Source: Anaerosphaera aminiphila DSM 21120 (GTDB lineage: Bacteria > Bacillota > Clostridia > Tissierellales > Peptoniphilaceae). Taken from it: a DNA stretch of 64,000 nucleotides. Numbering within the stretch: the first letter of the stretch is position 1; each line of letters begins with the position of its first letter. The stretch spans positions 248,001 through 312,000 of the forward strand of contig NZ_FQXI01000001.1 in NCBI RefSeq assembly GCF_900129925.1. The letters run 5' to 3'. Under the pieces are notes generated by a model. The model did no database searches and had not been told where the DNA came from. It saw nothing but the letters and a program-made list of their open reading frames with translations. Of the stretch, positions 1-8,657 are shown one piece after another. The translations under genes and the position numbers were made by a program.

Positions 1-570
1 CTTTTTACTTCCTGTACCATACATTGTGCCGCCCTTTGATATAGATATGTGTGGAGATGTATATTGGTCACCTAGTACATCAGTAATTTCTACAGGTACA
101 TCTTCTGCAAATTCTATTTCTGTAAGACCATATCTATCACCATAGTATAATTTAAATGTCTTTCTATTAAGCCCTAATACATAGTATTTATCCGCTGATT
201 GAAATACTCTTATAAGTGGTTTAATGTGAAAACTATCTGAAACAACTGTAAGTTCTTTTAATTCTCTATCTAGTTTATAGATTACACATTTATTTTTATT
301 TAAAAATATAGCCAATCCATCTTTTGTCTTATTCCAAAATTCATTATCTTGGTCTAATTTATACAGTGGATCTAAAAACTCTTCGATTTCTCTCTTAGAA
401 AATTTTTGCGCTAAACTCCTTTCGGCTTTTTGAACTTGGTTTTTAAACATAATTTTATCCAGTGCATTTTCTGATTTATTTTTGTGTGTAGGTTGATAAA
501 TTGATATACAGACACCACCTCTATCAAACAATATACTATCAGGAAAATCTCTTACAACTTCATATTTCAT
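1..570 (-). CDS. baeRF family 6-like protein, C-terminus beyond the window
   Basis: An open frame runs from an ATG at 570 off the left edge (190 residues visible). The start has a good ribosome site, AGAGGTG, a few bases upstream. The residues resemble the N-terminus of the bacterial archaeo-eukaryotic release factor-like proteins (baeRF6/baeRF3 type): an opening ISIYQPTHK segment, then DNEFWNKTKDGLAIFL, then SDSFHIKPLIRVFQ with KYYVLGL and RYGLTEIEF. These proteins are predicted relatives of eRF1/Pelota and are thought to act at the ribosome, but no bacterial member is well characterised. The family match is by recognition only, and the catalytic loop lies in the missing half. Confidence 0.65.
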   Translation of the reverse strand, partial: MKYEVVRDFPDSILFDRGGVCISIYQPTHKNKSENALDKIMFKNQVQKAERSLAQKFSKREIEEFLDPLYKLDQDNEFWNKTKDGLAIFLNKNKCVIYKLDRELKELTVVSDSFHIKPLIRVFQSADKYYVLGLNRKTFKLYYGDRYGLTEIEFAEDVPVEITDVLGDQYTSPHISISKGGTMYGTGSKK

Positions 571-684
571 TTAAACACCTCTTTCATATGTATCTACTTA
601 ATATATATACCTATGTTTTTCAATTTTCAACCGACATTAATATATAAATAACTTTAAATACTCTATTTTGAAGTATTAAATTCA

Positions 685-843
685 TCACTCTTTAGCTTCA
701 AATCCAACTAATACATCAAAATACGTTAAATTTTCTACAATAGTTCGGTTTACAATTTGAACCATTTCCACCTTTTCTTCAATATTATTTAATGTCCTTG
801 AAAGGTCTCTACTTTCAACATCTATTAAATATTTAAATTTCAT
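685..843 (-). CDS. Small hypothetical protein, 52 aa
   Basis: A short frame starts at ATG 843 behind a strong AGGAGGAG site six bases upstream and stops with TGA at 685-687. The protein is charged and soluble, with a central ERVE-like amphipathic stretch (NNIEEKVEMVQIV). I recognise no family. It lies between two other leftward genes with no terminator on its upstream side. The ribosome site is the main reason to call it a gene. Confidence 0.5.
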   Translation of the reverse strand: MKFKYLIDVESRDLSRTLNNIEEKVEMVQIVNRTIVENLTYFDVLVGFEAKE

Positions 844-886
844 AATTTTTCTCCTCCTAATTTTAACTCTATAAAAAATATAAACT

Positions 887-914
887 CAAAGAGTGTTTAA
901 TTAAACACTCTTTG
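887..914. terminator. Perfect 28-nt palindrome, probable terminator
   Basis: CAAAGAGTGTTTAA is followed immediately by its exact reverse complement. The palindrome covers the stop codon of the leftward gene that ends at 901. Read leftward it is followed by an A/T-rich run containing T6, so it can terminate that transcript. Confidence 0.55.
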
Positions 915-1302
915 TTTTAAATAGTTTATCTACTAAATAATCTTTCATTGAATATTTAAATAACAATTCTTGATTTTTAACACTTTTTTCTGTATTACTT
1001 AAGTTATAAATCTTATTTACTCCAGATTTATTTATAGTATAAGTGCCCTTATTATCTAAGTCTTTTAAATTTTCTACATCTACAATATACATTCCACTAT
1101 CTTTGTCATAATCAATACTGTAATTTTTTATACTGTCAGATAATAACTCGCTTTCCACATAGTTTTCAAAAGCATAAACTGCATGGTCTTTTTTTACTAC
1201 ACCGTAGTCATGTTTGAGCATTATTAATATAAAAAATATCAATAGCGGAATTTTTATCTGTTTAACACACCCACAGCCACTTTTTACTGAGCAAGTGTTC
1301 AA
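901..1302 (-). CDS. Hypothetical membrane-anchored protein, 133 aa
   Basis: The start is TTG at 1302 behind AAAGGGGG. No ATG near the N-terminus has a better site. Residues 1-16 are rich in Cys and Lys (CSVKSGCGCVK), followed by one hydrophobic helix (about 17-30, IPLLIFFILIML) and a polar domain of about 100 residues containing repeated DYD/DKD and TYTINKSG-like strand signatures. It is probably a single-pass protein with an exported domain. I recognise no family. It ends inside a perfect palindrome. Confidence 0.5.
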   Translation of the reverse strand: MNTCSVKSGCGCVKQIKIPLLIFFILIMLKHDYGVVKKDHAVYAFENYVESELLSDSIKNYSIDYDKDSGMYIVDVENLKDLDNKGTYTINKSGVNKIYNLSNTEKSVKNQELLFKYSMKDYLVDKLFKTKSV

Positions 1303-1373
1303 TTAAAATCCCCCTTTACTTTTATAGTACAAACTATTAATAATATACCCATGTTTTTCCTTTTAAAATCTAT

Positions 1374-1402
1374 AAAAAAACTGAGTCCAAATTTGAACTC
1401 AG
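1374..1402 (-). terminator. Rho-independent terminator of the M20 gene
   Basis: Read leftward, the stem CTGAGTTCAAA/TTTGGACTCAG is followed by seven T residues. It lies 16 bases after the stop of the amidohydrolase gene. Confidence 0.8.
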
Positions 1403-1418
1403 CGTAAAATCTATATAT

Positions 1419-2582
1419 TTATTTTTCCAATCCCAATAATGCCAACTCAATGTGCATTTTAGCACCATACATTAGAGCTTTTTCGTCAATTTTAAATTTT
1501 GGATTGTGATTTACATATTCATATCCTTCTTCTGCACTTCCTCCAGATAATCCCAAATATCCACTTGGGGCAATTCTCCTATAAGAAGAAAAATCTTCAC
1601 TTCCCATTTGTTGGGGCAATTCCACATAATTATCTAACCCAACGACTTTTTCAGCTGCTTTTTTAATTTTATTTACACAATTTTCATCATTTATATTTAC
1701 ATCATAGCCCATTAGATAATCTAATTCATAAGTTGCTCCATTTGCCTTACAAATTCCGGCAATTATATCTTCTATTCTGGATTTTATAGTTCTTCTCACA
1801 TCTTCAGATAAATTTCTAACAGTAAATTTTAAGTTTGCTGTGTCTGGAATTATGTTTTCAGCTGTTCCAGAATTAAATATTCCACAACTAATTACAGCAT
1901 TTTCAAAGGCATTTATATTTCTGGAAATTATTTGATTTATATTTATAACAATCATAGAACCTATCATAATTGGATCTATAGATTTATCAGGCATTGACCC
2001 ATGTGCACCCTTTCCCTGTATCTTAAGTGTAACTGTGTCAGAAGATGCCATAATAGCACCTGTATTAGAGAGTATATGACCTGCTGGTAACCCTGGAAAT
2101 ATATGAATTCCATAAAATTCATCTACATCGTCAACCATACCTGAATTTACTATTTCAATAGCTCCTCCTGGTGGCAGTTCCTCAGCATGTTGGAATATTA
2201 ATTTTACTGTTCCATTTAATTCTTCTCTATTATTTGCCAGTACCTTTGCAGCTCCAAGTAGCATTGCTGCATGAGTATCATGTCCACAGGCGTGCATTAC
2301 ACCTTTATTTTTTGATTTAAAATCCACATCTGCCTCTTCTTCAATTGGAAGGGCATCTATATCCGCTCTAAGTCCAACGACTTTTCCCTCTTTAGGTCCT
2401 TTAATAACACCTATTATACTAGTTGGAGTAGGTTTTAAGATTTCTATATTGCCAATTTTTTTAAGTTCATTTTCAATAAAAGCACTGGTATTATACTCTT
2501 TAAAAGATAATTCTCCATTTTCGTGAAACCATCTTCTCCAGCCAATGATTTCTTTCTCATCTAAATATTTTTCAATATTCAT
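1419..2582 (-). CDS. M20 family metal-dependent amidohydrolase
   Basis: This 387-residue protein has the usual length for M20D/HipO-type N-acyl-amino-acid amidohydrolases or aminobenzoyl-glutamate hydrolases. Metal-binding signatures are visible: HACGHDTHA near residue 100, HAEELPPGG near 134, and GIHIFPGLPAGH followed by GKGAHGSMPD of the dimerisation domain. QQMGSEDFSSY near the C-terminus supplies the last metal ligand. It should remove an acyl or aminoacyl group from an imported conjugate in the cytoplasm. The start is ATG with AGGAGG. It has its own promoter and terminator, so it is a single-gene unit. A second M20 paralogue sits at 55377-56555. The exact substrate cannot be read from sequence. 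Confidence 0.85.
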   Translation of the reverse strand: MNIEKYLDEKEIIGWRRWFHENGELSFKEYNTSAFIENELKKIGNIEILKPTPTSIIGVIKGPKEGKVVGLRADIDALPIEEEADVDFKSKNKGVMHACGHDTHAAMLLGAAKVLANNREELNGTVKLIFQHAEELPPGGAIEIVNSGMVDDVDEFYGIHIFPGLPAGHILSNTGAIMASSDTVTLKIQGKGAHGSMPDKSIDPIMIGSMIVININQIISRNINAFENAVISCGIFNSGTAENIIPDTANLKFTVRNLSEDVRRTIKSRIEDIIAGICKANGATYELDYLMGYDVNINDENCVNKIKKAAEKVVGLDNYVELPQQMGSEDFSSYRRIAPSGYLGLSGGSAEEGYEYVNHNPKFKIDEKALMYGAKMHIELALLGLEK

Positions 2583-2600
2583 ATTATTACCTCCTATAAA

Positions 2601-2630
2601 TATAGACCTAATATTTATTTTAAGTCTATA
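2601..2630 (-). promoter_or_regulatory. Inverted repeat in the 5' leader of the M20 gene
   Basis: TATAGACYTA and TARGTCTATA arms of 10 bases (one mismatch) surround a 10-base AT loop, between the promoter and the start codon. It could be an operator or an mRNA hairpin just upstream of the ribosome site. Confidence 0.35.
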
Positions 2631-2635
2631 TATGT

Positions 2636-2664
2636 ATTATACTCTCTTTATAGCAGTAATTCAA
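2636..2664 (-). promoter_or_regulatory. Sigma-A type promoter of the M20 gene
   Basis: TTGAAT (2664-2659) and TATAAT (2641-2636) are separated by exactly 17 bases, about 50 bases upstream of the ATG. Confidence 0.7.
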
Positions 2665-2673
2665 TAAAGATGA

Positions 2674-2703
2674 AAAGGAGGCAACCTAAAATCTGCCTCC
2701 TTT
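2674..2703 (-). terminator. Terminator of the aromatic amino-acid ABC operon
   Basis: A ten-base-pair stem, AAAGGAGGCA/TGCCTCCTTT, lies just after the ATPase stop codon and is followed leftward by a short T-rich stretch. Confidence 0.65.
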
Positions 2704-2710
2704 AAAATAC

Positions 2711-3484
2711 TTAAGATACTAATTTTAAACTCTCTAAAATATTGTCATTGTAAAATTTAGTGAGTTCTTCTTCCGTTATTTCCTTTGAATTTATATCCAG
2801 TACAATTTCACCTTTATTTAACATAATAATTCTCTTTGAATACTCTATTGCATGTCTTAAATTATGAGTTATCATCAAAGTAGTGATTTTTTCTTTATTT
2901 ATTAAATCCACTGTCTTGTCCATAATTAACTTTGAAGTTTTAGGATCCAAAGCTGCAGTGTGCTCATCTAAAAGTAATAAATCCGGCCTCTTTATAGTGG
3001 ACATCAATAGAGATAGTGATTGCCTCTGACCTCCTGATAAAAATTTTACTTGTGTAGTTAATTTATCTTCTAAGCCTAAATCCAATTCTTTTAATTTATT
3101 TACAATAAAATTAAGATTTTCATTCTTTACTAGTTTTTTAAAAGTAAACTTTTCTCCTTTTTTAAGTGCCATAGACATATTTTCTAAAATATTCAAGCTT
3201 GGTGAAACTCCCATTGACGGATCTTGACTTACTTTTCCAATGTAAATAGCTCTCTTTTCTTCAGATAGCTTTTCAATATTTTTTTCCTTTAAAGTAATAG
3301 TTCCGCCATCACTTTCTATACTGCCACTTATTAAATTAAATAAAGTACTCTTTCCACATCCATTTGGTCCCAAAATTGTAGTACATACATTTTTTTCTAT
3401 CTCAAGAGAAAAGTTGTTAAATATTTTCTGTTCTTCAGGTGTACCCGGGTAAAAAGTTTTATTTAAATTTTCTATTTTTAACAT
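2711..3484 (-). CDS. ABC transporter ATP-binding protein (aromatic amino acid uptake)
   Basis: A 257-residue ATPase of the importer type. In order it has Walker A GPNGCGKST (about 40-48), the Q-loop region, the signature LSGGQRQS (about 148), Walker B LLLLDEHTAALD and the switch histidine in MITHNL. It belongs to the ATPases that partner PF04392 receptors and a BPD_transp_2 permease (YhaQ/TrpZ-like group). It is the last gene of the operon, 13 bases after the permease. The T-box leaders upstream point to tyrosine and phenylalanine as cargo. That inference comes from the leaders, not from the ATPase. Confidence 0.85.
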   Translation of the reverse strand: MLKIENLNKTFYPGTPEEQKIFNNFSLEIEKNVCTTILGPNGCGKSTLFNLISGSIESDGGTITLKEKNIEKLSEEKRAIYIGKVSQDPSMGVSPSLNILENMSMALKKGEKFTFKKLVKNENLNFIVNKLKELDLGLEDKLTTQVKFLSGGQRQSLSLLMSTIKRPDLLLLDEHTAALDPKTSKLIMDKTVDLINKEKITTLMITHNLRHAIEYSKRIIMLNKGEIVLDINSKEITEEELTKFYNDNILESLKLVS

Positions 3485-3497
3485 TTCAAACCTCTTT

Positions 3498-4373
3498 CTA
3501 AGCTCTGGTGTTTATATTTTTTAATTTACTCATGCCAACAGCTGAAACATTGTTGTATAAAATAAATATTATAACCGTAATTGCAGTAACTGCCTTTAAA
3601 TCATTTGGATTTAATCCTAAGTCTATTGCTATTCCTATTATTATCCTATAGGCAATTGCTCCAATTATAGCTCTAGTTGTCATTTTTAACTTTCTACTGT
3701 TCTTCATAAAAGTGTCACCTATAATTATAGATGCTAGAGCAGTTACGATCATTGTAGCCCCCATTTGAGCATCGGCAAATCCTTGGTATTGTGCCATTAA
3801 GCATCCACTTAATGAAACCAGTCCATTGGCTAACATCAAACCTACCATAGTGTAGACATCAGGATTTTTCCCAAGAGATTTCACTAGAGATTCATTGTCT
3901 CCAGTAACTATTAATAAATAACCTTTTTCCGTCTTAAAAAAAGTATCCATAATTATTTTTAAAAGTACTACAATAACTATTAAAATTACAACTTTTGGAA
4001 GAAATTCTAATTTACTAAAAATTGTGTCGTAATTATTTAATGGTACATTACTGCTTCCAGTAATTCTAAGGTTTACTGAATAAAGTATTGTCATTGTTAA
4101 AATTCCCGCAAGAATCGGTGCAATTTTAAGTTTTTTATAGAGTACAAATGTCAAAAATCCTGCTAATAAACCTGCACAAAAGCTTAATAACATTCCCAAG
4201 TAAGGGCTTAACCCATTCATTACTACACTTGAAAATACAAAAGCTCCTAGTGGAAATGTTCCCTCAACTGATAAATCTGCTATATCTAAAATTTTATATG
4301 TCAACATTACTCCTATTGCAAGTAGTGAAAATATTAACCCTATTTCAAGAGATGCCATTAAGACTGCACCCAT
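3498..4373 (-). CDS. ABC transporter permease (aromatic amino acid uptake)
   Basis: This 291-residue, very hydrophobic protein has about eight to nine membrane helices. It has the organisation of the branched-chain/ribose-type permease family (PF02653): an early VEGTFPLGAF loop and a central NPDVYTMVGLMLANGLVSLSG segment. The start is ATG with AGGAGGAG. It should form a homodimeric channel with the ATPase downstream and the lipoprotein receptor upstream. It is the only permease for two receptor genes, so both receptors probably dock on it. Confidence 0.85.
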   Translation of the reverse strand: MGAVLMASLEIGLIFSLLAIGVMLTYKILDIADLSVEGTFPLGAFVFSSVVMNGLSPYLGMLLSFCAGLLAGFLTFVLYKKLKIAPILAGILTMTILYSVNLRITGSSNVPLNNYDTIFSKLEFLPKVVILIVIVVLLKIIMDTFFKTEKGYLLIVTGDNESLVKSLGKNPDVYTMVGLMLANGLVSLSGCLMAQYQGFADAQMGATMIVTALASIIIGDTFMKNSRKLKMTTRAIIGAIAYRIIIGIAIDLGLNPNDLKAVTAITVIIFILYNNVSAVGMSKLKNINTRA

Positions 4374-4388
4374 ACTAATTACTCCTCC

Positions 4389-5372
4389 TTATTCCACAAT
4401 ATTTGCATTTTCAAATATTAGTGAATTTTCATCTATTTTTAATCCATCTGCTGTCTTTTTATTTACTGTTCTAGTTGTATCTTTTGAAAATACCACCGGT
4501 ATATCTGCTGCTTTTTCTCCTGATTTAATTTTTTCTGCTATTTTAGCTGCCTCTGCTCCAAGTTTTTCATAGTCTACTCCATCACTCATTAGTATTCCAT
4601 TTTCAACAGGACCACCTTCACTGGCAAAAGAAGGAATTTCTTGTTTAATTAATTCAACAGATATTACACTTGCTGAAGATGATGCCAAGTTATCTAAAAT
4701 TGCAACATATGAATCAATTTTTCTACTTAGTGAAGTCATAGCTTGAGGAACGTCATTAATAGTACTTACACCTATTTCAAAGAGCTCTATTCCCAATTTT
4801 TCCGTAATTTCTTTTAGCTCTTTAATTTGTGTTTCAGAGTTTGTCTCTCCAGTGGAGTACAATACTCCAAGCTTTTTAGATTCTGGAAAATACTTTAGAA
4901 AGCTTTCCAGCTGAGATTCTATAGAGTAATAGTCTGAAACTCCTGTAACATTTACACCAGGTTTTTCGTTAGACTCCACAAGGCCTGCATCTACGGGATC
5001 TGTTACTGCATTAAATATTACCGGTGTATTTTCAACTGCATTTTTTGCCCCTTGAGCTGCCGGTGTAGCTATTGCATATATTAAATCCACTCCATCTGAC
5101 TCAAATTTCTTTGCTGTAGTAGAAACTAAATTACTGTCTCCTTGTACATTAATGGTTTCTACCTCAAGTGCAAATCCGTCATTTTCCAATTGTTTTATAA
5201 AACCTTCTCTAGCTCTATCAAGCGCTATATGTTGCGAATATTGTATAATTCCAACTTTTAATACTTTATCTTCGTTTACTTCCTTTCCGGTATTTTCAGT
5301 TTCTCCCTTAGAACCACATGCCGTCAAAATCATTGTCATACAAATTGCAATTAATAATAATTTCCTTTTCAT
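4389..5372 (-). CDS. ABC transporter substrate-binding lipoprotein behind the Tyr T-box
   Basis: The 327-residue protein begins with a lipoprotein signal whose lipobox is LTAC, so the mature N-terminal Cys is about residue 19. An ABC_sub_bind (PF04392) fold follows: KVGIIQYSQHIALD, GVDLIYAIATPAAQGAKNA, VIFNAVTDPVDAGLV, NVTGVSDY and a DNLASSSA hinge. It captures the substrate outside the membrane and delivers it to the permease, whose gene follows 15 bases later. A TAC (Tyr) specifier in its leader suggests tyrosine. It is clearly paralogous to the receptor at 5735-6724. Confidence 0.85.
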   Translation of the reverse strand: MKRKLLLIAICMTMILTACGSKGETENTGKEVNEDKVLKVGIIQYSQHIALDRAREGFIKQLENDGFALEVETINVQGDSNLVSTTAKKFESDGVDLIYAIATPAAQGAKNAVENTPVIFNAVTDPVDAGLVESNEKPGVNVTGVSDYYSIESQLESFLKYFPESKKLGVLYSTGETNSETQIKELKEITEKLGIELFEIGVSTINDVPQAMTSLSRKIDSYVAILDNLASSSASVISVELIKQEIPSFASEGGPVENGILMSDGVDYEKLGAEAAKIAEKIKSGEKAADIPVVFSKDTTRTVNKKTADGLKIDENSLIFENANIVE

Positions 5373-5410
5373 CTTTTCCCTCCTGTAATTAAACCACTAA
5401 ATAAATGTAC

Positions 5411-5684
5411 AAAAAAAGCCCTTCACTCCTTAGTTTCCTAAGGGGCGAAAGACTTGACTTACGCGGTACCACCCTATTTCATAATCAATAAAAGATTACC
5501 TTATTCAGGATCAACAAATCCTTATCCTACGTTAACGGGGGCGTCCGTATCTACCTACTATAATTTCAACAGATAAGCTTGGGAGTGTATATTACAAAAC
5601 CGTTTAATGCCGCATCTCACCATTCACGACTCTCTTTAGATAATCCAGCTTTCTTTCTCTCCTGCTATGCTTTTATTAAATTAA
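5411..5684 (-). promoter_or_regulatory. T-box leader, tyrosine specifier
   Basis: Read leftward, the leader has an AGAGAG stem I motif with AATGGTGAGA loop, a specifier TAC at 5589-5587 followed by ACTCC (which can pair with GGAG on the 5' arm), the ACGGACGCC...CCGTTA stem II region and the T-box GGGTGGTACCGCG at 5474-5462. A terminator hairpin ending in T7 follows at about 5447-5411. Uncharged tRNA-Tyr would stabilise the antiterminator and switch on the receptor-permease-ATPase genes. The codon was assigned by aligning with the neighbouring leader, which differs only at this triplet in the same GTAATA-NNN-ACT frame. Confidence 0.85.
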
Positions 5685-5689
5685 TATGA

Positions 5690-5718
5690 ATTATATGGTA
5701 TTAGTACTTTAAAGTCAA
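5690..5718 (-). promoter_or_regulatory. Promoter of the Tyr T-box operon
   Basis: TTGACT (5718-5713) and TATAAT (5695-5690) are spaced by 17 bases. The promoter lies only about 17 bases after the stop of the upstream receptor gene, and I see no terminator between them, so read-through from the Phe unit can also enter this leader. Confidence 0.8.
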
Positions 5719-5734
5719 GAGGTATATTAAATTT

Positions 5735-6724
5735 TTATTTTATTATTTCTGCATCTTTAAATATTTCATTGTTTAAATCAAGATTTAATGCCTTTGCAGC
5801 TTTTTCATTTACTTTTTTTACATTTTTTTCATTGTACTCTACTGGTAAATTTTCAGGTTTTTCACCTTGCAGTATTTTTATTGCCATTCTGGCAGCTTGA
5901 GCTCCTTGCTCTCTATAGTTAACTCCTTCACTCATTAAAAGTCCATTTTTTACCTGTCCTTCTTCAGCTGATAAACTTGGCAAATTATTCTTTAACAAAT
6001 TTTCTGAAACTATTGGTGCTGCACTTGCCACCATATTGTCTGTTAAAGCAAACAGAGCATCTATTTTTCCGGATAGTGAAGTTATTGCAAGTGGAATGTC
6101 ATTTACAGTACTTATTCCTGAAATTTCAAGTCCAAGTCCCTTTTCCTCAGTTACTTTTTTTAACTCTTCAAGTTGAACTTGAGAATTTTGTTCAGCTGAA
6201 TTGTAAATAACTCCAAATGTCTTTACATTGGGATATAGTTTTAAAAATTCATCAATTTGAGCTGATGGATCAATGTAGTCTGATACCCCTGTCACATTTC
6301 CACCTGGCTTTTCAATAGAGTCTACTAATTCTGCAGCTACCGGATCTGTTACCGCACTAAATACTATTGGAATGTCTTCAGTTGTGTTTTTTGCTCCTTG
6401 AGTTGCTATTGTTGACACAGTATATATTAAATCCACTTCATCTGATAGCATTTTTTCAGGAACAACTGTTACAAGTGACATATCTCCGTTTAAATTTTTA
6501 TCAACATATTCTACTTCAATTCCATTTTTTTCCATTTCTTCAATAAAGCCTTCTTTTGCCTCGTCCAAAGAAATCTGATCCATATACTTTATTATTCCCA
6601 CCTTATAACTCTTAGAAGTTATTTCAGTATTAGATTTTTCTCCAACACTATTACTTGTCTCTTTTTGAGAACAACCAACTAAAAGTACACTACATAAAAT
6701 CGCCAAAACTAATAATTTTTTCAT
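5735..6724 (-). CDS. ABC transporter substrate-binding lipoprotein behind the Phe T-box
   Basis: A 329-residue paralogue of the receptor at 4389-5372, with an identical layout: a lipobox LLVGC at about residue 18, KVGIIKYMDQISLD, EVDLIYTVSTIATQGAKN, VFSAVTDPVAAELV, NVTGVSDY and a DNMVASAA hinge (PF04392). It has no permease or ATPase of its own. The next genes downstream, beyond a second promoter and leader, are the shared permease and ATPase. Its own leader carries a TTC (Phe) specifier, so phenylalanine is the likely ligand. Duplication followed by ligand and regulatory divergence is the simplest explanation. Confidence 0.85.
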   Translation of the reverse strand: MKKLLVLAILCSVLLVGCSQKETSNSVGEKSNTEITSKSYKVGIIKYMDQISLDEAKEGFIEEMEKNGIEVEYVDKNLNGDMSLVTVVPEKMLSDEVDLIYTVSTIATQGAKNTTEDIPIVFSAVTDPVAAELVDSIEKPGGNVTGVSDYIDPSAQIDEFLKLYPNVKTFGVIYNSAEQNSQVQLEELKKVTEEKGLGLEISGISTVNDIPLAITSLSGKIDALFALTDNMVASAAPIVSENLLKNNLPSLSAEEGQVKNGLLMSEGVNYREQGAQAARMAIKILQGEKPENLPVEYNEKNVKKVNEKAAKALNLDLNNEIFKDAEIIK

Positions 6725-6742
6725 AATTTTCCTCCGTAAAAT

Positions 6743-6999
6743 AAAAAAACTTCGTCCTATATAGGACGAAGTGTATTCGCGGTACCACCTAAGTTTATAA
6801 TCTAAAGATTACCTCATTTTCAGAATCAAAAAATCCCTAGCCTAAAATAACGGTGGCATCCGTGACAGTCTACTAACATTCTACCATCAAGCTTAAAAGT
6901 GAATATTACATATTTTCCTCTATGTCAGCTTTCACCTAATCTGACTCTCTAAAATAAATTCCAATATCTTTTTCTTTATCATAGCTCTTCATTAAATTT
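6743..6999 (-). promoter_or_regulatory. T-box leader, phenylalanine specifier
   Basis: Read leftward, it shows AGAGAGTC with an AGGTGAA loop, a specifier TTC at 6903-6901 followed by ACTTT (able to pair with the AAAG of the 5' arm), CACGGATGCCACCGTTA of stem II, the T-box AGGTGGTACCGCG at about 6789-6777 and a terminator ACTTCGTCCTA/TAGGACGAAGT followed by T7. The receptor ATG follows 20 bases later with a GGAGG site. Confidence 0.85.
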
Positions 7000-7004
7000 T
7001 ACTC

Positions 7005-7033
7005 ATTGTATTATTTATATTTAACATTGTCAA
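7005..7033 (-). promoter_or_regulatory. Promoter of the Phe T-box unit
   Basis: A consensus TTGACA (7033-7028) and TACAAT (7010-7005) are separated by 17 bases. The start of transcription would fall at about 6999. Confidence 0.8.
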
Positions 7034-7074
7034 GCATAATTTATTTTTTATACAAATATTTTTTATCCCTATAC

Positions 7075-7102
7075 TTGTGTTAAAATATTAAAGGAATATA
7101 AA
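7075..7102 (+). promoter_or_regulatory. Possible promoter of the APC permease gene
   Basis: TTGTGT and TATAAA are spaced by 16 bases, leaving a leader of about 110 bases. The match is moderate. I saw no leader structure comparable to the T-boxes here. Confidence 0.35.
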
Positions 7103-7219
7103 ATTCCAAGCTGTAAAAATATATTATTTAATTAATTTAAATAACTCACTAATTATTTACGAGCACTTATTTTATATTATTTTATTTTTACAGTAAATAT
7201 AATAATAAGGAGTGAAAAA

Positions 7220-8623
7220 ATGACAGAGACAAAAAGCAAAAAAATTACGTGGTACACCTTAGCTTTTATGGCATTTTCAACTGTTTGGAGTTTTGGAAAT
7301 GTAATAAACGGATTTTCGGAATATGGTGGCCTGAAGGCTATAGTTGCTTGGATTATAATATTCGCAATTTACTTCGTTCCCTATACACTTATGGTAGGAG
7401 AATTAGGTTCTGCCTTTAAGGATAGTGGTGGTGGTGTAAGTTCGTGGATCCATGAGACAATCGGCCCAAAATTGGCTTACTACGCCGGATGGACTTATTG
7501 GATAGTTCATATGCCCTATATATCTCAGAAACCTCAAGGGTTCTTAATTGCAACTAGTTGGGCTGTTTTTCAAAACAACACTATCAGTTCAGTAGACCCT
7601 AAGTTACTTCAAATTGGCAGTTTTATAATATTTGTAATAGGAATATACATTGCTTCAAAGGGTTTAAATCCCTTGAAAAAATTATCTTCTATTGCTGGAA
7701 CTACTATGTTTATTATGTCAATATTATTTATAGTTTTAATGGTTACAGCTCCTGCTATAACCGGTGCTAAATTATATGACATTGACTGGTCTGTTAAAAC
7801 TTTTTTACCGACTTTTGACATGAAGTTCTTTACCAGTATATCAATTTTAGTTTTTGCCGTAGGCGGGTCTGAAAAAATTTCTCCCTATGTAAACAAAATG
7901 AAAAATCCTTCAACAGATTTTTCTAAGGGTATGATAACTTTAGCTATTATGGTAGCTGTTACTGCAATTTTAGGAACTATATCTCTAGGTATGATGTTTG
8001 ATCCAAATAATATCCCTACAGATTTAATGACAAATGGTGCCTACTATGCATTTCAAAAACTAGGCGAATACTACAATCTTGGAAACTTTTTCTTAATTGT
8101 ATATGCAATTACAAATATGATTGGACAATTTTCCGTATTAATTATGTCTATTGATGCTCCACTTAGAATGTTACTTGACGAAGGAGATAGAAGATTTATA
8201 CCGGAAGCTCTATTTAAGAAAAATAAAAACGACACCTACATTAATGGCATAAAATTAACATTTGTACTAGTATCTATACTAATAGTAGTTCCTGCATTTG
8301 GAATTGATAATGTTGATGTATTTGTTAAATGGCTTATTAAATTAAATTCAGTATGTATGCCTCTTCGCTATTTATGGGTATTTGTAGCTTATATTGCCTT
8401 AAAAAAAGCAGGAGAAAAATTTAAACCTGAATACAAATTTGTAAAAAGTAAATGGTTGGGAATTCTCTTTGGTGGTTGGTGCTTCTTCTTTACAGCATTT
8501 GCCTGTATAGGAGGAATGTACTCTGAAGACTCTTTCCAACTTATGATGAATATTATAACTCCATTTATTTTGATAGGTTTAGGTCTTATAATGCCACAAC
8601 TTGCAAAGAAAAATAAAATTTAA
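7220..8623 (+). CDS. APC superfamily amino acid permease
   Basis: The 467-residue protein has about 12 hydrophobic helices. The unwound first helix reads TVWSFGNVINGFSEYGG, a GELGSAFKDSGGGVSSW loop precedes helix 3, and FAVGGSEKISPYVNKM is the central consensus of the glutamate/GABA antiporter-like branch (YjeM-like). The start is ATG with AAGGAG. A strong terminator follows, and the next gene is a threonine dehydratase with its own ribosome site. A hydroxy-amino-acid substrate is therefore possible but unproven. Confidence 0.8.
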   Translation: MTETKSKKITWYTLAFMAFSTVWSFGNVINGFSEYGGLKAIVAWIIIFAIYFVPYTLMVGELGSAFKDSGGGVSSWIHETIGPKLAYYAGWTYWIVHMPYISQKPQGFLIATSWAVFQNNTISSVDPKLLQIGSFIIFVIGIYIASKGLNPLKKLSSIAGTTMFIMSILFIVLMVTAPAITGAKLYDIDWSVKTFLPTFDMKFFTSISILVFAVGGSEKISPYVNKMKNPSTDFSKGMITLAIMVAVTAILGTISLGMMFDPNNIPTDLMTNGAYYAFQKLGEYYNLGNFFLIVYAITNMIGQFSVLIMSIDAPLRMLLDEGDRRFIPEALFKKNKNDTYINGIKLTFVLVSILIVVPAFGIDNVDVFVKWLIKLNSVCMPLRYLWVFVAYIALKKAGEKFKPEYKFVKSKWLGILFGGWCFFFTAFACIGGMYSEDSFQLMMNIITPFILIGLGLIMPQLAKKNKI

Positions 8624-8629
8624 CTTTAA

Positions 8630-8657
8630 AAAGGACACAAAGCGTGTCCTTTTTTTA
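8630..8657 (+). terminator. Terminator of the APC permease gene
   Basis: The stem AAAGGACAC/GTGTCCTTT with a short AAAGC loop is followed by seven T residues, seven bases after the stop codon. Confidence 0.8.
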
